DNA of 64,000 nucleotides, from positions 1-64,000 of the forward strand of contig RCNN01000114.1 of NCBI GenBank assembly GCA_003667245.1. Reading direction: 5' to 3'. The notes beneath the pieces are model-generated. The model searched no databases. It saw only the letters and a program-made list of their open reading frames with translations, and was not told where the DNA came from. A program made the translations under genes and the position numbers. Positions 11,339-22,261 of the stretch are shown here, in pieces. The first letter of the stretch is position 1; each line of letters begins with the position of its first letter. Source of the DNA: Heterostelium multicystogenum (Eukaryota; Evosea; Eumycetozoa; Acytosteliales; Acytosteliaceae).

Positions 11339-12851
11339 ATGGACGCATATGAAGTATTAGGACACCTTGGTCAAGGTTCATTTGGATCAGTATCCAAAAT
11401 TAGAAGAAAGGAAGATGGAAGAGTATGTATCAAGCCCATCCAGTTTTAAAGCGAAAAAGGGTGATAGCTTACGCGTTCGTTTTTTGCATATCCTATTCAT
11501 TTTAGATTATGGTTTGGAAAGAGATCTGCTATGGTGATATGAAGGAAAAAGAAAAGCAATTGCTCGTAAATGAAGTCAATATTCTCCAGAAACTCAGACA
11601 CCCAAACATTGTCAGATACTACGACAGAATCATCGACAAGCACTCCAGCAAGATTTACATTATTATGGAATACTGTACCGGTGGTGATCTCTCCCAGCTG
11701 ATTACCAAGTGCAAGAATGACCGGTAAGCATCGTTTCAACGCAGTTGGATCGCCTGAGAAATTTAGATCAGTACTAACTTGTGTCTGTCTATTAGTATTT
11801 ACATTGAGGAAGATGTCATTTGGAGAACATTGGTACAGATTTTTGTCGGCACTTCACGAGATCCATAATAGAAAGGATGGAGTGATCCTCCATCGTGACA
11901 TTAAGCCAGGTAATTTATTCCTGGACGAAAACAGAAATGTGAAGCTCGGTGACTTTGGTCTCGCCAAAATCCTGACCAACTCGATGCATGCCCACACTTT
12001 TGTTGGAACACACACTACATGAGCCCAGAGCAGATAACCGGAAAGTACAATGACAAGTCCGACGTCTGGTCTGTTGGATGTCTCGTCTACGAGATGGCCA
12101 CTCACCGTCCACCATTCTACGACGCAACCACACACAACCAATTGTACGAGAAGATTCGTGAGGGTCGTTACATCCCCATTCCAGAGCACTACTCAACCGA
12201 CCTTGCTCAAGTTATCACTACCATGTTGAACGTCAATGTAAGTACACCTAACCAACTCAAATGACCAAATAGACCATTTTGAATCTTATAACCATCTAAC
12301 ACCAACTTTCAATACCGTTGTAGATGAGCAAGCGTCCAACTGTCGAAGAGCTATTTACATTCACCCCCATTGCCCATAGATTAAAGGAAAGAAAGTTGAA
12401 TCAATAGTATGTTTGACTGGCATTGTAAAGAGAAGCACTCTACTAACAAGTTATCAATTATACTAGCTATCAAAATCTAAAGTCAATGGAGGAGGAGCTA
12501 AAGAACAAAGAGAAATTGTTGATCGAGCGTGAGAAGGCAGTCGCAGCCAAGGAGCAGGAACTGCTGGCCAAGGAACAGCTTTTAATTGCTAAAGAACAAC
12601 AGATGAATGGTGGTGTTGCTGCTACTGCTGCTGCTACAAGCAACAATGTATTATTGCAACAGCAACAAATACTATTACAAGACAAAGAAAACAATCAAAA
12701 TAGAATGAATATTGTGTATAATCAACCACCAGCATTACTCACCAAGCAACACTCTCAGCTTCCACAACAAATGAACCAACAACAACAGCAACAACAAACT
12801 CAGTTCACTCAATTAAAGAGAACATATACCGCACCAATTAACTTTAAGTAG
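11339..12851 (+). CDS. nek2: NIMA-related serine/threonine kinase Nek2
   Basis: Nek2 acts at the centrosome. Exons are 11339-11422, 11506-11723, 11796-12237, 12324-12406 and 12467-12851. Seen in order: glycine loop GQGSFGSV; the VAIK-type lysine in [10 protein letters not shown]; hinge [14 protein letters not shown]; catalytic loop [21 protein letters not shown]; activation segment with [25 protein letters not shown]; then a C-terminal coiled coil ([20 protein letters not shown]) and a Gln-rich tail. The order and spacing match D. discoideum Nek2 as I remember it. Two frame breaks occur inside exon 3. One near 11843 is one surplus base between QIF and [12 protein letters not shown]. The other, near 12010 in the VGT..YYMSPE segment, is one base short and also lacks the usual Pro. 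Confidence 0.92.
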
Positions 12852-13573
12852 TCAAGTTAGTGTAAATACAAAATCAAATATTTAAACCTATTATTATATC
12901 TTTGTTTTATTACAACAAAAATAAATAACAAATACCATATTAATTTAATTTAAACAAATAACAAACTTAAACTCAAATCTTTAACATTCTTGAATGGTGC
13001 AATGGCATGTCTATCAGTATCAGATATCTTTAGTCATTCTTTAAATTATGAATTTAGTGTATAAAACTCAATTAATATTTCTTAGAATTCAACAGTTCAT
13101 ACATTTTTAGGAATGCTATAATAATATAATTTGTATTTTTCTTTAATTATTATTATTTGTTGGAACATTATTGTATCATAGATATTTCTTAGAAATTAGC
13201 TGTTGTAGAAATGTAAATTTGAATTTTAAATTTTCAAATGTGACTGTTAAAGAATTGGTAACAAATGATGGAGTTTTTAGCGCTTTTTTATGTGAAATAT
13301 TATGATTTTGAGTGATCATCCGGATTTTTGGATTTATCAATTCTGGCGCCAACTATTTTTCACTTATTTTTTTTACTGTTCACCTTGGTTGTCTTGGGTC
13401 TTTAAATAGTTGGCAGTGTGAATTCAACCATCATTCAAACAAACAAACAATCATCTCAAACAACAAACAGTGTATATCCACACTAAAGCAAACAATCATC
13501 AACTTTAAGCACAATCAATCATATTAAATATTCTATATATTTTCTATAACTACCAACTTTAAATTCATCTACA
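12852..13573. promoter_or_regulatory. Intergenic region and histone H3 promoter
   Basis: This holds the 3' flank of nek2 and the promoter and leader of H3. The leader (about 13430-13573) is an A/C-rich, CAA-repeat-like, G-poor stretch typical of dictyostelid leaders. A spaced 11-bp inverted repeat lies at 13348-13414 and is listed separately. I see no other gene. Confidence 0.5.
13348..13414. promoter_or_regulatory. Spaced 11-bp inverted repeat upstream of histone H3
   Basis: GCCAACTATTT at 13348-13358 and its exact reverse complement AAATAGTTGGC at 13404-13414 are separated by 45 bp, about 160-225 bp upstream of the H3 start codon. The second arm overlaps a TTTAAATAG sequence that could act as a TATA-like element. 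A role as a binding site pair for a histone-gene regulator is inference. Confidence 0.45.
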
Positions 13574-13981
13574 ATGGCCCGTACTAAACAAACTGCTCGT
13601 AAATCAACTGGTGCTAAGGTCCCAAGAAAGCATCTTGCCAACAAGTCCGCCTCCAAGTACCCATCAACCTCTGGTTTGAAGAAGACCCATCGTTTCAAGC
13701 CAGGTACCGTCGCTCTTCGTGAGATTCGTCGTTACCAAAAGACCTCTGAGCTTCTCATCAAGAAGTTGCCATTCCAACGTTTGGTTCGTGAGATTGCCCA
13801 AGAGTTCAAGACTGATCTCCGTTTCCAAGCCGCTGCTATCCATGCCCTCCAAGAAGCCTCAGAAGCCTACTTGGTTGGTCTCTTTGAAGATACCAATCTC
13901 TGTGCTATCCACGCTAAGAGAGTAACTATCATGGTCAAAGATGTCCAATTGGCCAAACGTATCCGTGGTGAACGTGCTTAA
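13574..13981 (+). CDS. Histone H3 variant
   Basis: This is a core nucleosome histone. The gene is intronless, 135 codons, with no frame break. The tail begins [20 protein letters not shown], so K4, K9, S10, K14 and K18 are kept, with GA/V changes around K14 and H for Q after K18. K23 and K27 are kept (ANKSASKYP) but S28 is replaced by Tyr. The APATGG stretch before K36 is reworked and one residue shorter than in canonical H3. The histone fold is well kept ([30 protein letters not shown]), with [17 protein letters not shown] at the end. Dictyostelids encode several H3 types with such tails, so this could be one of those rather than the replication-dependent copy. Confidence 0.97.
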   Translation: MARTKQTARKSTGAKVPRKHLANKSASKYPSTSGLKKTHRFKPGTVALREIRRYQKTSELLIKKLPFQRLVREIAQEFKTDLRFQAAAIHALQEASEAYLVGLFEDTNLCAIHAKRVTIMVKDVQLAKRIRGERA

Positions 13982-14040
13982 AGTAGTTAATTTATAGTTA
14001 ACCTTGATGTTGAGTGAACTATAATATCATTTATACACTC

Positions 14041-14062
14041 AAAAGGTGTTTTTCAACACCAC
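14041..14062 (+). terminator. Possible 3'-end stem-loop downstream of histone H3
   Basis: About 60 bp after the H3 stop codon, GGTGTT (14045-14050) and AACACC (14055-14060) can pair around TTTC. Animal histone mRNAs end in a stem-loop at a similar distance, but this one lacks the animal consensus. Any function is inference. Confidence 0.25.
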
Positions 14063-14507
14063 CCATCTACAAAGAATTCTTTATTCAATACTTTTCTTTT
14101 CTTATAAATTCTACTAACATTATATATTTCATTATATAGAGTTTCTGATCATTAAAATTGGACCTTTAATAGCAGCACCTGTTATATTCTTTAAACATAA
14201 ATAATAAAATGCAACTTTTTGTTTTAATCAAATTTATATTTAGTAAACCAAAGATCATTACTTTACTGATCAATGAGAGCCCACTTCAAAATGATATAGT
14301 GATTACTTGTATATTCTTAATTTTAATACAGAAAAGATTGGTTTAAAGCATGGATATAAAGTCATATTTTTTTCATAGATATAATATAGTTATGAACTGA
14401 AATAGATTTATTCCTTCTGTCAGTTGATGTCATCAATTGTCAATGCATATCTTTGTGACAAGTCTCCTTTAAAAATTAAAGTAAAAACTGTTTAGATTTT
14501 TCCATGT

Positions 14508-14525
14508 CCATGTTAATTAACATGG
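14508..14525. other. 18-bp perfect palindrome
   Basis: CCATGTTAATTAACATGG equals its own reverse complement over all 18 positions and lies about 275 bp upstream of the med14 start. It could be a dimeric transcription-factor site; no family is assigned. Confidence 0.5.
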
Positions 14526-14799
14526 TATTAATTTAATTTCATCTTTACAAAAATAAATGAGAGTGAATTTCAAAAAAATTGTTGAAAGAGGGTTTTTTTC
14601 ACTAAATTTTTAACGGTTATGTTTTTCATTTATTGCTGTACAGCAGGGTTTGATCAATTTCGCTGTGCTTATTAATAGCAATAACATTTTATTAAATAGG
14701 AAGGGTGATCTCAGTTTTATATAAATACTACCATCATTGTTGGCTGCCCATCAAAAATACATTAGTTCCCCTATTTATGTAGCCAATTGCCATCATAAC

Positions 14800-17700
14800 A
14801 TGAATCATCAACTACAACATTCACCGTTACAACACACACTGCCAATCGAATCGACCTCTCTCTCTCCAGCAACTCCCCAGCAACAAGCAACAACGACACC
14901 ACCTCCAAAGCAAACCATCAAACTATCGACTGTCATTCATAGATTGGTACAGGATTCATATAACCAGTTGACGGAGCTGACTGAGCTGTCGGCAACACTC
15001 AAGGATGTAGATAAGAAGAGTACCTTGATTGACTATTTAGACAGGACGAGGGAGAGATTCCTGCGTTTGCTAGTCATATTGAAATGGTCATCACATATAG
15101 ACACCCTCGAAAAGGCAAATGTAACTGTCCTCCATCCACTTACAACTCTATCAATATATAGCCTACTAACTTACTCTCAACTTGCTTTGTGTAATTTCAA
15201 GAAAATAATCCAACTTTTGGAAAAGGAAGATACCTTCTTTAGAGAGGCAGCCGACTTGCTGATACTGACAAAGGAGAATTTGGTTAATGCTCGTGCACCC
15301 ATCTATGATATTCCTACTGCCGTCGATGTCATGACGTCTGGAACCTACCAAAGAATGCCTGCAAATATTGGCGTATGTATCTTCAAAAATTAAACTTATA
15401 GATGAAAGATAGCAGTTGATATTAAAGTATCTGTTTTTGTTGTTGTTGTTGATCGATTATGAAGATGGTATTGCCACCACCTTTATTGTCGAAAATCAGA
15501 GATCTCAAGAGCAATAGACAAGCTGAACAATATTATATCTTACAAGTTGTTCTTGTCGGATGTGCCAAGCGAGTTTGAGCCCATCACTGTGGATGGCGGA
15601 CGTGCTCATTTGGTGGTCAAGAATGAATATGAGGCATATTTAACGATCGACGGTGGCAGCGTCACCAATAATTGGCTGCTCATATCATTCAATCTCTTTA
15701 TATATACGCAGCAATTCAAGGAAGGAAAAGGTCCAATCAAGATTCGTGTCGACGAAAAGACTCAAAGAAGTGACTGAGAGAATACAAAGTCGTTTGGTCC
15801 TTTCCAGACAGCCTCTACATGAGTTGCATAATATAATACGTATGTACTTGCGATTGACGGCAGCCGTCTGTCTATTGATTGGTGCATGAGCACAGATTTG
15901 CTGATACTCTACAAATACAGACTCCCTGGTGGTAACAGCACAGCTCGACCTACTGTCATCGCAAATGGAATCACTTAAGAAGACAGCATTCAGAAGCAAT
16001 ATCAAATGTGTCCACGGCAAAGACATGTCGCTTACTATTTTCTTTTGGATATCAGAGGAGATTGCTAGTTCAGTTGGTAGTTTAGATGGTAATTATCATC
16101 ATGTTCATAAACCTCAATGTAGTCGTCAACGAGTAAACTAATTTGTTGTCATCCCTCTCTAGTCAAGAAACATATGAATATTAAGATATACATTGATGAT
16201 AGTAATAAGCTGCACGTCTCATATACACCAAATATACATACTTCACGTTCAGATAGTTCCCAAAGAATTGTAAGTTCCTCTCTCAAGTTCGATGGAGAAG
16301 AGTGATATTAATCAGAGCAATCATCAATCAACTTTAGCCATCATTGAATATTGAAACGATCTTGATGAGAGCGATGGAGCTGCACGCTCACTACAGAGTA
16401 CAGCATCTTTATAACATCCTATTTGAAGACTACTTTACAAAAATGAAACTACAGCAACAGCAACAGGCGATAGCTTCTGGCGCACCAGTCGGCAGCAGTA
16501 ATGGCGCCGCTTGCAAATCCTTTCAAATTCATGATTTCAAAATGATATACAGCTCACAGCACAGCAATGCAAACGACAATAACACCAACAACATTGTCAC
16601 ATCATCTGACGACTCAGTCCCAACTATTCTAAGAATACAGCTGTATGGCGCCAACTACATGGATATCACAGTGAATCAGCTCACCGGAAAGTTCAACATT
16701 ATATTATCATCTGCGAAGAACCATGGTAACAAACATCAGTCCAAATCATTCCATCGATCGCTGAACTATCAATCATATTAATCATCCGTTTCTTCTTCTT
16801 ATTCTAGAAATGATTGCACCGGCTGAAGCAAAGCTAAACTCAATGCTTGTGGAGATAAAGTCAATTGTCAACGCCTTCAAATTGAAGTCTCTACTGTCTT
16901 GCTTTGAGGAGGCTGCCTTATTTATGAGATTGGAGTGCTTCTACAAGATTCCGCTGGTCTCTCCGTTATTTAATGAACAAAACTACATTTGTATTCGCTT
17001 TCCAAAGTATAAGGATATCTACTATCTTGTCATATCAATCCATACAACAACATTCTACCCAAGCTTTTTTTTAATTTATTCCAAGTATGTATATCTCAAT
17101 CGTCGAGGCATCGCCTTCGCTCACTTGCTAACTCAATCTACCATTCAAAAAGACCATCACTGAACTCTGCAATCGTATCATCAGACTCGCGAAACAAGAG
17201 AATCGAGAGTGCAGAGCTTCACAATCTAATCAAGGATTGTGAGTATATATCACCTTTACACCAAGTATTGCAGCAGCTACAGCAACAGCCACAACAGCAG
17301 CAGCAGACAACACATTTTGCAACTTTCACAGTCGGTTTTGCAGCTTCAGCTACAGCAGCCAGCGCAGCAACAACTGCAACAGGAACAGCTGCAACAGCTG
17401 CAGTCAAAGCACTTTCAAACATGTATCTATCGTCTGTTGAAGCGACTGTATGAAACTGCCAAGTTTCAAATCAACATTGCCAGTGTCGTCCAATGCATGC
17501 ATTCGGTTGTCAACTATCAGATCAACGATGATCACATCAAATTCAACTTTACACAGCCGCTGTTGCCCAAGCCACTCATCAAGGTGGCGGACTACACGGT
17601 CACATTCCCCAGCGATAACTATTGTCGTGTCGATTTCACAGAACTCTCTCCATTTTCAGAGTTAAAAGAACATAACCACCAAACATATTTCATACACAAC

Positions 17701-19499
17701 CGATGGAAACTGGTCCTTCACCTATGACACTGTAACTATCATTACAAGTCTAATACAATCAAACGATCCAATTCAACCTACTAATTAATTAACTCATTTG
17801 TTGTTGTTGTTTCATCTAGGCAACTAATTGGCTAATGAGTTTTTAAGAACGATTTAATTGCAATCAACAAGATCATTAGCTTGGCGTCGCAGTTGGTCAA
17901 GCAACTTCATATCTCAAAAGAGTTTCAAAGTTTTCCAAATTCTATCGATTAAACCAAAAGAGATAGAGTTTATTTGTTTAAATTATGTATGTTTTGAAGT
18001 CTGTAGACTTTTGCTTTGTCGATACTAACATATCTGTATATCTGTCTGGACTATGTAATGGCCTTTAGTCACTTTCAAAGTCAACCATTAAGATTGTTGT
18101 AGATAAAAAATAACCAAATAGTATTGGATTACCAGCCATTTGTGAATCCATTGCTGCCATTCTTTGAGAAGGATCTTAATGAGACGATGAACATTGAGAA
18201 CTTGTTGAATTCGATTGCAATCTCCAATGAGATCGTCTTCTCCATACAGGCCATTATCTACACTCCAAATGGAACATCCCAGTTCTTGCCGCTGGAGATC
18301 TATGTCATACCGAGATCGTCCACTCAAATTCGTTTGATTTACAAGAATGTGTAAGTGTACTTCTTTCGCAGCAAATAATATAGTTGACATTGACACCGTT
18401 GCACCACATCAATATAGATATGGAATTGATATCAGATTTGTTTCAACAGAGAATTGTATTGTCGAAGATGCTTACTATACGAATTTGATGGTCAATCTTT
18501 ATCCACAAATGCAGCGATCAAAGCTAATGGCCATTCCCTTTATACATTTAATCATGGAGCATCGTATCAACGTAGTTGCACTCGACAATCAGGGATTTAG
18601 ATCATCGTGGTTGGTACCAATGAAGCAGTTTAGAGCATCACTCCAACGTATTGTACTATTCATGAGCTGTACATTTCTATTTAACATTTTGAGATCGGCA
18701 ATCAAAATAGAGGTAAGGAAACACAATTACAACTTACACCCAGGCCCTCATACTAACAGTGATGACAATGTAGTTTAATGATGCAATGCACCAATCACTG
18801 ACAATGAAGTTTAGCTCAGAGACAATTCAATTCCATCTTTATGTAAGAGATTATTCGACATTTGAGCTCGATGCATCTCACAAACCAGGTGTCACATCTG
18901 TCTTGGCGAAATCAGACTTTGATACGCTGTCAATGTACTTTAAAAAGAAGATCAATGGTGCTTCCTATCGACAGCAAACCATCAGTTGTATCATCAGCAT
19001 GCTGACACTGCCGCCAGTTGTGCTTCTTGAGCTTCTCAAGATACTCCGTGGTGACCTAGACCATCAGCATCAACACAAGTACATTGTCGACATTTGCTTG
19101 TCCGCAGCGTCGTCTCACTTGGTTCGCGAGCCCCTAATTCATAAACGTGATCTCAATGTGGTGTTCTTGACACTTCGATTCTTTAGCCGTCCGAGTCAGC
19201 CGGTGCTGGGACTCTCTGAGCTCTTTATCGACTTGCCAATCGCTCACAATTACCAAACCAATCAAATTCACTTCTGGAATCGCAATGAGCCTGTGGCCCA
19301 ATTTGACCCATCGAGGCAACCACAGCTAACACCACAAGACCAAGCCAAATACAAAGTGGTGGAATCAATCAAGCAAGACATACAAGCAGAAACCGGACCC
19401 GACAAGCCCAACATCCTCTCGCTATTCTCCAAGAACCTGTACCGCTACACTGATCAGCTGATCGTTCCAACTCAGTTCAAAAGAACAGAGAGACCTTGA
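14800..19499 (+). CDS. med14: Mediator complex subunit 14 (MED14/Rgr1)
   Basis: MED14 is the backbone subunit of Mediator, linking head, middle and tail modules to RNA polymerase II. The diagnostic N-terminal block is LSTVIHRLVQDSYNQLTELTE...TLIDYLDRTRERFLRLLVILKW, followed by AADLLILTKENLVNARAPIYDIPTAVDVMTSGTYQRMP. This follows MED14 order from animals and yeast. Next come a PPPLLSKSEISRAIDKLN segment near 15475, a DVPSEFEPITVDGGRAHL block near 15565, and a long weakly conserved C-terminal half with Gln/Ala-rich low complexity near 17265-17420. The last long exon runs 18786-19499. Introns include about 15373-15459 and several of 50-100 bp after 16140; not all junctions are resolved. I chose the ATG at 14800 because the frame upstream has no ATG. 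Several single-base frame offsets are needed (for example near 15500 and 15765). Confidence 0.85.
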
Positions 19500-19719
19500 T
19501 ATAAAAAGAGAGTATGGTTGATTGTTTAAAATAACCACAATGTCATTAAAATCAAAATTATCTCAAAAAAAAAACCACACACAAACAACTTGATCTGGGG
19601 ATAACGGTAACAAAAAATTCAAATTTCTTGGTGTGATTTTGGAAAAAAAACCGGTAAAAACTGAGTAGTCATTATTCAAAAATCGTATTAATTGTTTTTA
19701 ATATTATTTTTTCAATAAA

Positions 19720-22261
19720 ATGAGAAAGAGTGATAAAAATAACATTATATCTAATAATAATATTAATAACAACGATATACATTTAAAATTAAATAATAAT
19801 AGTAAAAAAGCAAAAAATGAAAATATTGCGGAAGATGCAAAGAAGAGAAAGTCACCCGATGTCCAAAACTTGGATATGAATGATCATGGTGAAGAAGATA
19901 GTCACAAGAGCAACAGTAGCAGTCGCAAGAAGCAGAAGCATAAGAATAAAATAGAAGATCTAGAGTTGGCTAGACAAAGACTAGAGGAGGAGTACAACAA
20001 GAGAAAGAAAGAGATTGAAGAGGAAATCGAAAGACAAAAAGAAAAGAAGAAATCAAAATGCAATGGAACTTCAAGTAAAAATAATGAGGCCAGTGACAAC
20101 CTAAGTGACCATGAGAATGGCAAAGATACCACTACAACTACAACCACTACCACAACAACAACAACTACTACAACCTCAACTTCGACATCTGAAGACAATC
20201 ACAAATCCTCAAAGAGAAATAAAAAAAAGAAATCAAAGTCACCAGTAACAGAGGAAGTTCAGAATTCTAAGACAGAAGAAGATAACAACAGTAGTAATAA
20301 TAATGAAAACAATAATAACAATAGCAATAAGAACTACAATAAGAATTACAATAAGAATTATAATAGTAACAAAAAGGAAATCAAATCGAATAATGGCAGC
20401 AACAAAAGAGATAACGTTACTGAAGAATTACCAACAAAGAATAATAAGAGTAAAAGTACAGCAGATTCAAATTCAAATGGAAATGGAAGTGGCGGTAGTG
20501 TTGGGAAATCAGAATCTCCCGCATCAAATCGATTATTAGAATCTAATAGCCCAACCAATAATAATAATAGTGAAACAATTAAGAATAACGGTCATCAACA
20601 TCAACCAAACAAAAACAAAAATTACAAGCATCAACCATCCATTTCACCAACTGTCCAACCAGCTAAAATAAATAGTAATAGTAATAATAAAGTTCCAAAT
20701 ACTAAAAAAGATAATAATAATAATAATAATAATAATAATATGGCAAAAGAAATAACCAAAAATAATAATAATAATAATAGCAGTAACGTTGCTAAAGGAA
20801 ATAAGAATTACAAAATGACAAATAATGATAGTAGTGGTAAAGATGATACTTCTACAACAACTACTACTACAACAACGACAAATAATAATAATAGTAAAAG
20901 TAAAAATAATAAAAACTATAATAATAAATATCAAAAGGAAATGGAGGAGAAGAAAAAGAGAGAAGAGTTGAAGAAAGAAGAAGAGGCTAAAAAGAAGAAG
21001 GAGGAAGAAGCCAAGAAAAAGGAAGAACAGGAGAGAAAGAGAAAAGAAGAAGAGGAAGCCAAAACAATGTATTATTTGTGTGGATAAGTTTAATGATGAA
21101 GCTAAGATCGATGGTTGTGAACACACATTTTGTTGAATGTATCCATGAGTGGAGTAAGCAAACCAACAGTTGTCCGCTGTGCAAAAATAAATTTTAAAAC
21201 AATTAGAGTAAGTTGTTGCGCTTGAAGTTCAACTATCCAATGGTATAATATTAATTATTTATTTATTCCACAATAATCATCCTGGAACTTCCAATCAATA
21301 TTCAAATTTCCAACTCAATTCCAACTTTCCATAAAAATTAGAAATTAATATCTGCAAAAGGCAAAAATGTTTTGAGAGTAAAAGAACAAAGAGCAAAAGG
21401 CAGAATACACAGCAGAAAGAATTGGAGAGACTGATTGGCTATGAATATGGCGATGAAGATGAGGAAGATTTTGACTTTGACGATGAGTCTGGATCTGATC
21501 TCAGTGACTTTATTGATGATGGCGACGAATCATATGAAGAAGAAGACGCTGATTTCGTTCTGTCTGACTATTTCCCTAATATGCATCGTCGACACTTGGC
21601 ACAGGGTGGAAGACTAACTACTTTGCGCGCACCCAGAAGAGCCCAAGTGAGAGTACCAATCAATTTGGATGAGTCATTAGATATTGTATTCGATGTAGAT
21701 GCCGAGACTGTTGATGATGACTCTGATGATTCAAATGTTGTCGATCTGAATGATTTGGACTTACTTGATGGTGAAGATATTGATGATGAACACGATTCAT
21801 TTGATAATGACTTTGAAGAGGAAGCAATGGAGGACAGTGCATCCGAATCAGAACTAGAGAAGCATCTTGTTCGTAATGGTGATTGTGGTGGTTGCGGAGA
21901 TTGTGACTATTGCCTCGAAGGTGATGACTTGTACCCGGAACTCAATGAATTCCTCGAAATGGCAGAAGTAGACGTCAAGCAGATATGACAGAAAATATAA
22001 TCACTTTATCAGATGATGATGATGAAGAAGACGAAGACGAAGACGAAGACGAAGAAGAAGACGATGAAGATGATGAAGAAGATAAAAAAGTTGATCAAGA
22101 AAAAGGATGAAGAAGATGACGAAGGCGTTGAATCTCTAGACTCCGACCAAGAAGTAATACTCTCAAAGAGAAAGGAGTCTGATGAAGATGATGCTGTTTT
22201 TGGTGAAATTTCAAGCAGAAATACCAGTAACACCTCTCTTAAGAGATTAAGAAAGAGATAA
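19720..22261 (+). CDS. Asn-rich RING-finger protein with acidic C-terminus
   Basis: This is a probable E3 ubiquitin ligase. Residues 1-440 are low complexity: a Lys/Glu coiled coil near 19950-20060, poly-Thr near 20135-20190, poly-Asn runs (AAT repeats near 20710-20770), then a Lys/Glu helix near 20935-21060. Directly after it, with a one-base shift, comes a RING: CIICVDKFNDEAKIDGCEH, TFC, a one-codon irregularity, EC, IHEWSKQTNSCPLCKNKF (about 21070-21200). The Cys/His spacing fits C3HC4. An intron with donor GTAAGTTG near 21207 and acceptor near 21360 leads to a strongly acidic region (21420-21990) with CGGCGDCDYCLEGDDL near its end. A further one-base shift continues into a DDDDEEDEDE tract and a basic end (LKRLRKR, stop by 22261). 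Substrate is unknown. The acidic part could alternatively be a separate exon set. Confidence 0.6.

Larger units (their letters stand above)
13982..14799. other. Intergenic between H3 and med14
   Basis: AT-rich DNA with the H3 3' flank, including an A-rich stretch followed by AAGGTGTTTTTCAACACC near 14043-14060, where GGTGTT and AACACC can pair around the T run; this could form a 3'-end hairpin. It also holds the 18-bp palindrome listed separately and the med14 promoter. I see no gene. Confidence 0.5.

Noticed and set aside
19902..20198. Poly-Val/Leu minus-strand frame
   Set aside because: It is the complement of the poly-Thr and Lys/Glu tracts of the RING gene; a hydrophobic run produced by repeats.
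20644..21126. Poly-Ile/Phe minus-strand frame resembling a membrane protein
   Set aside because: It is the complement of AAT and AAG repeats coding poly-Asn and Lys/Glu on the plus strand.
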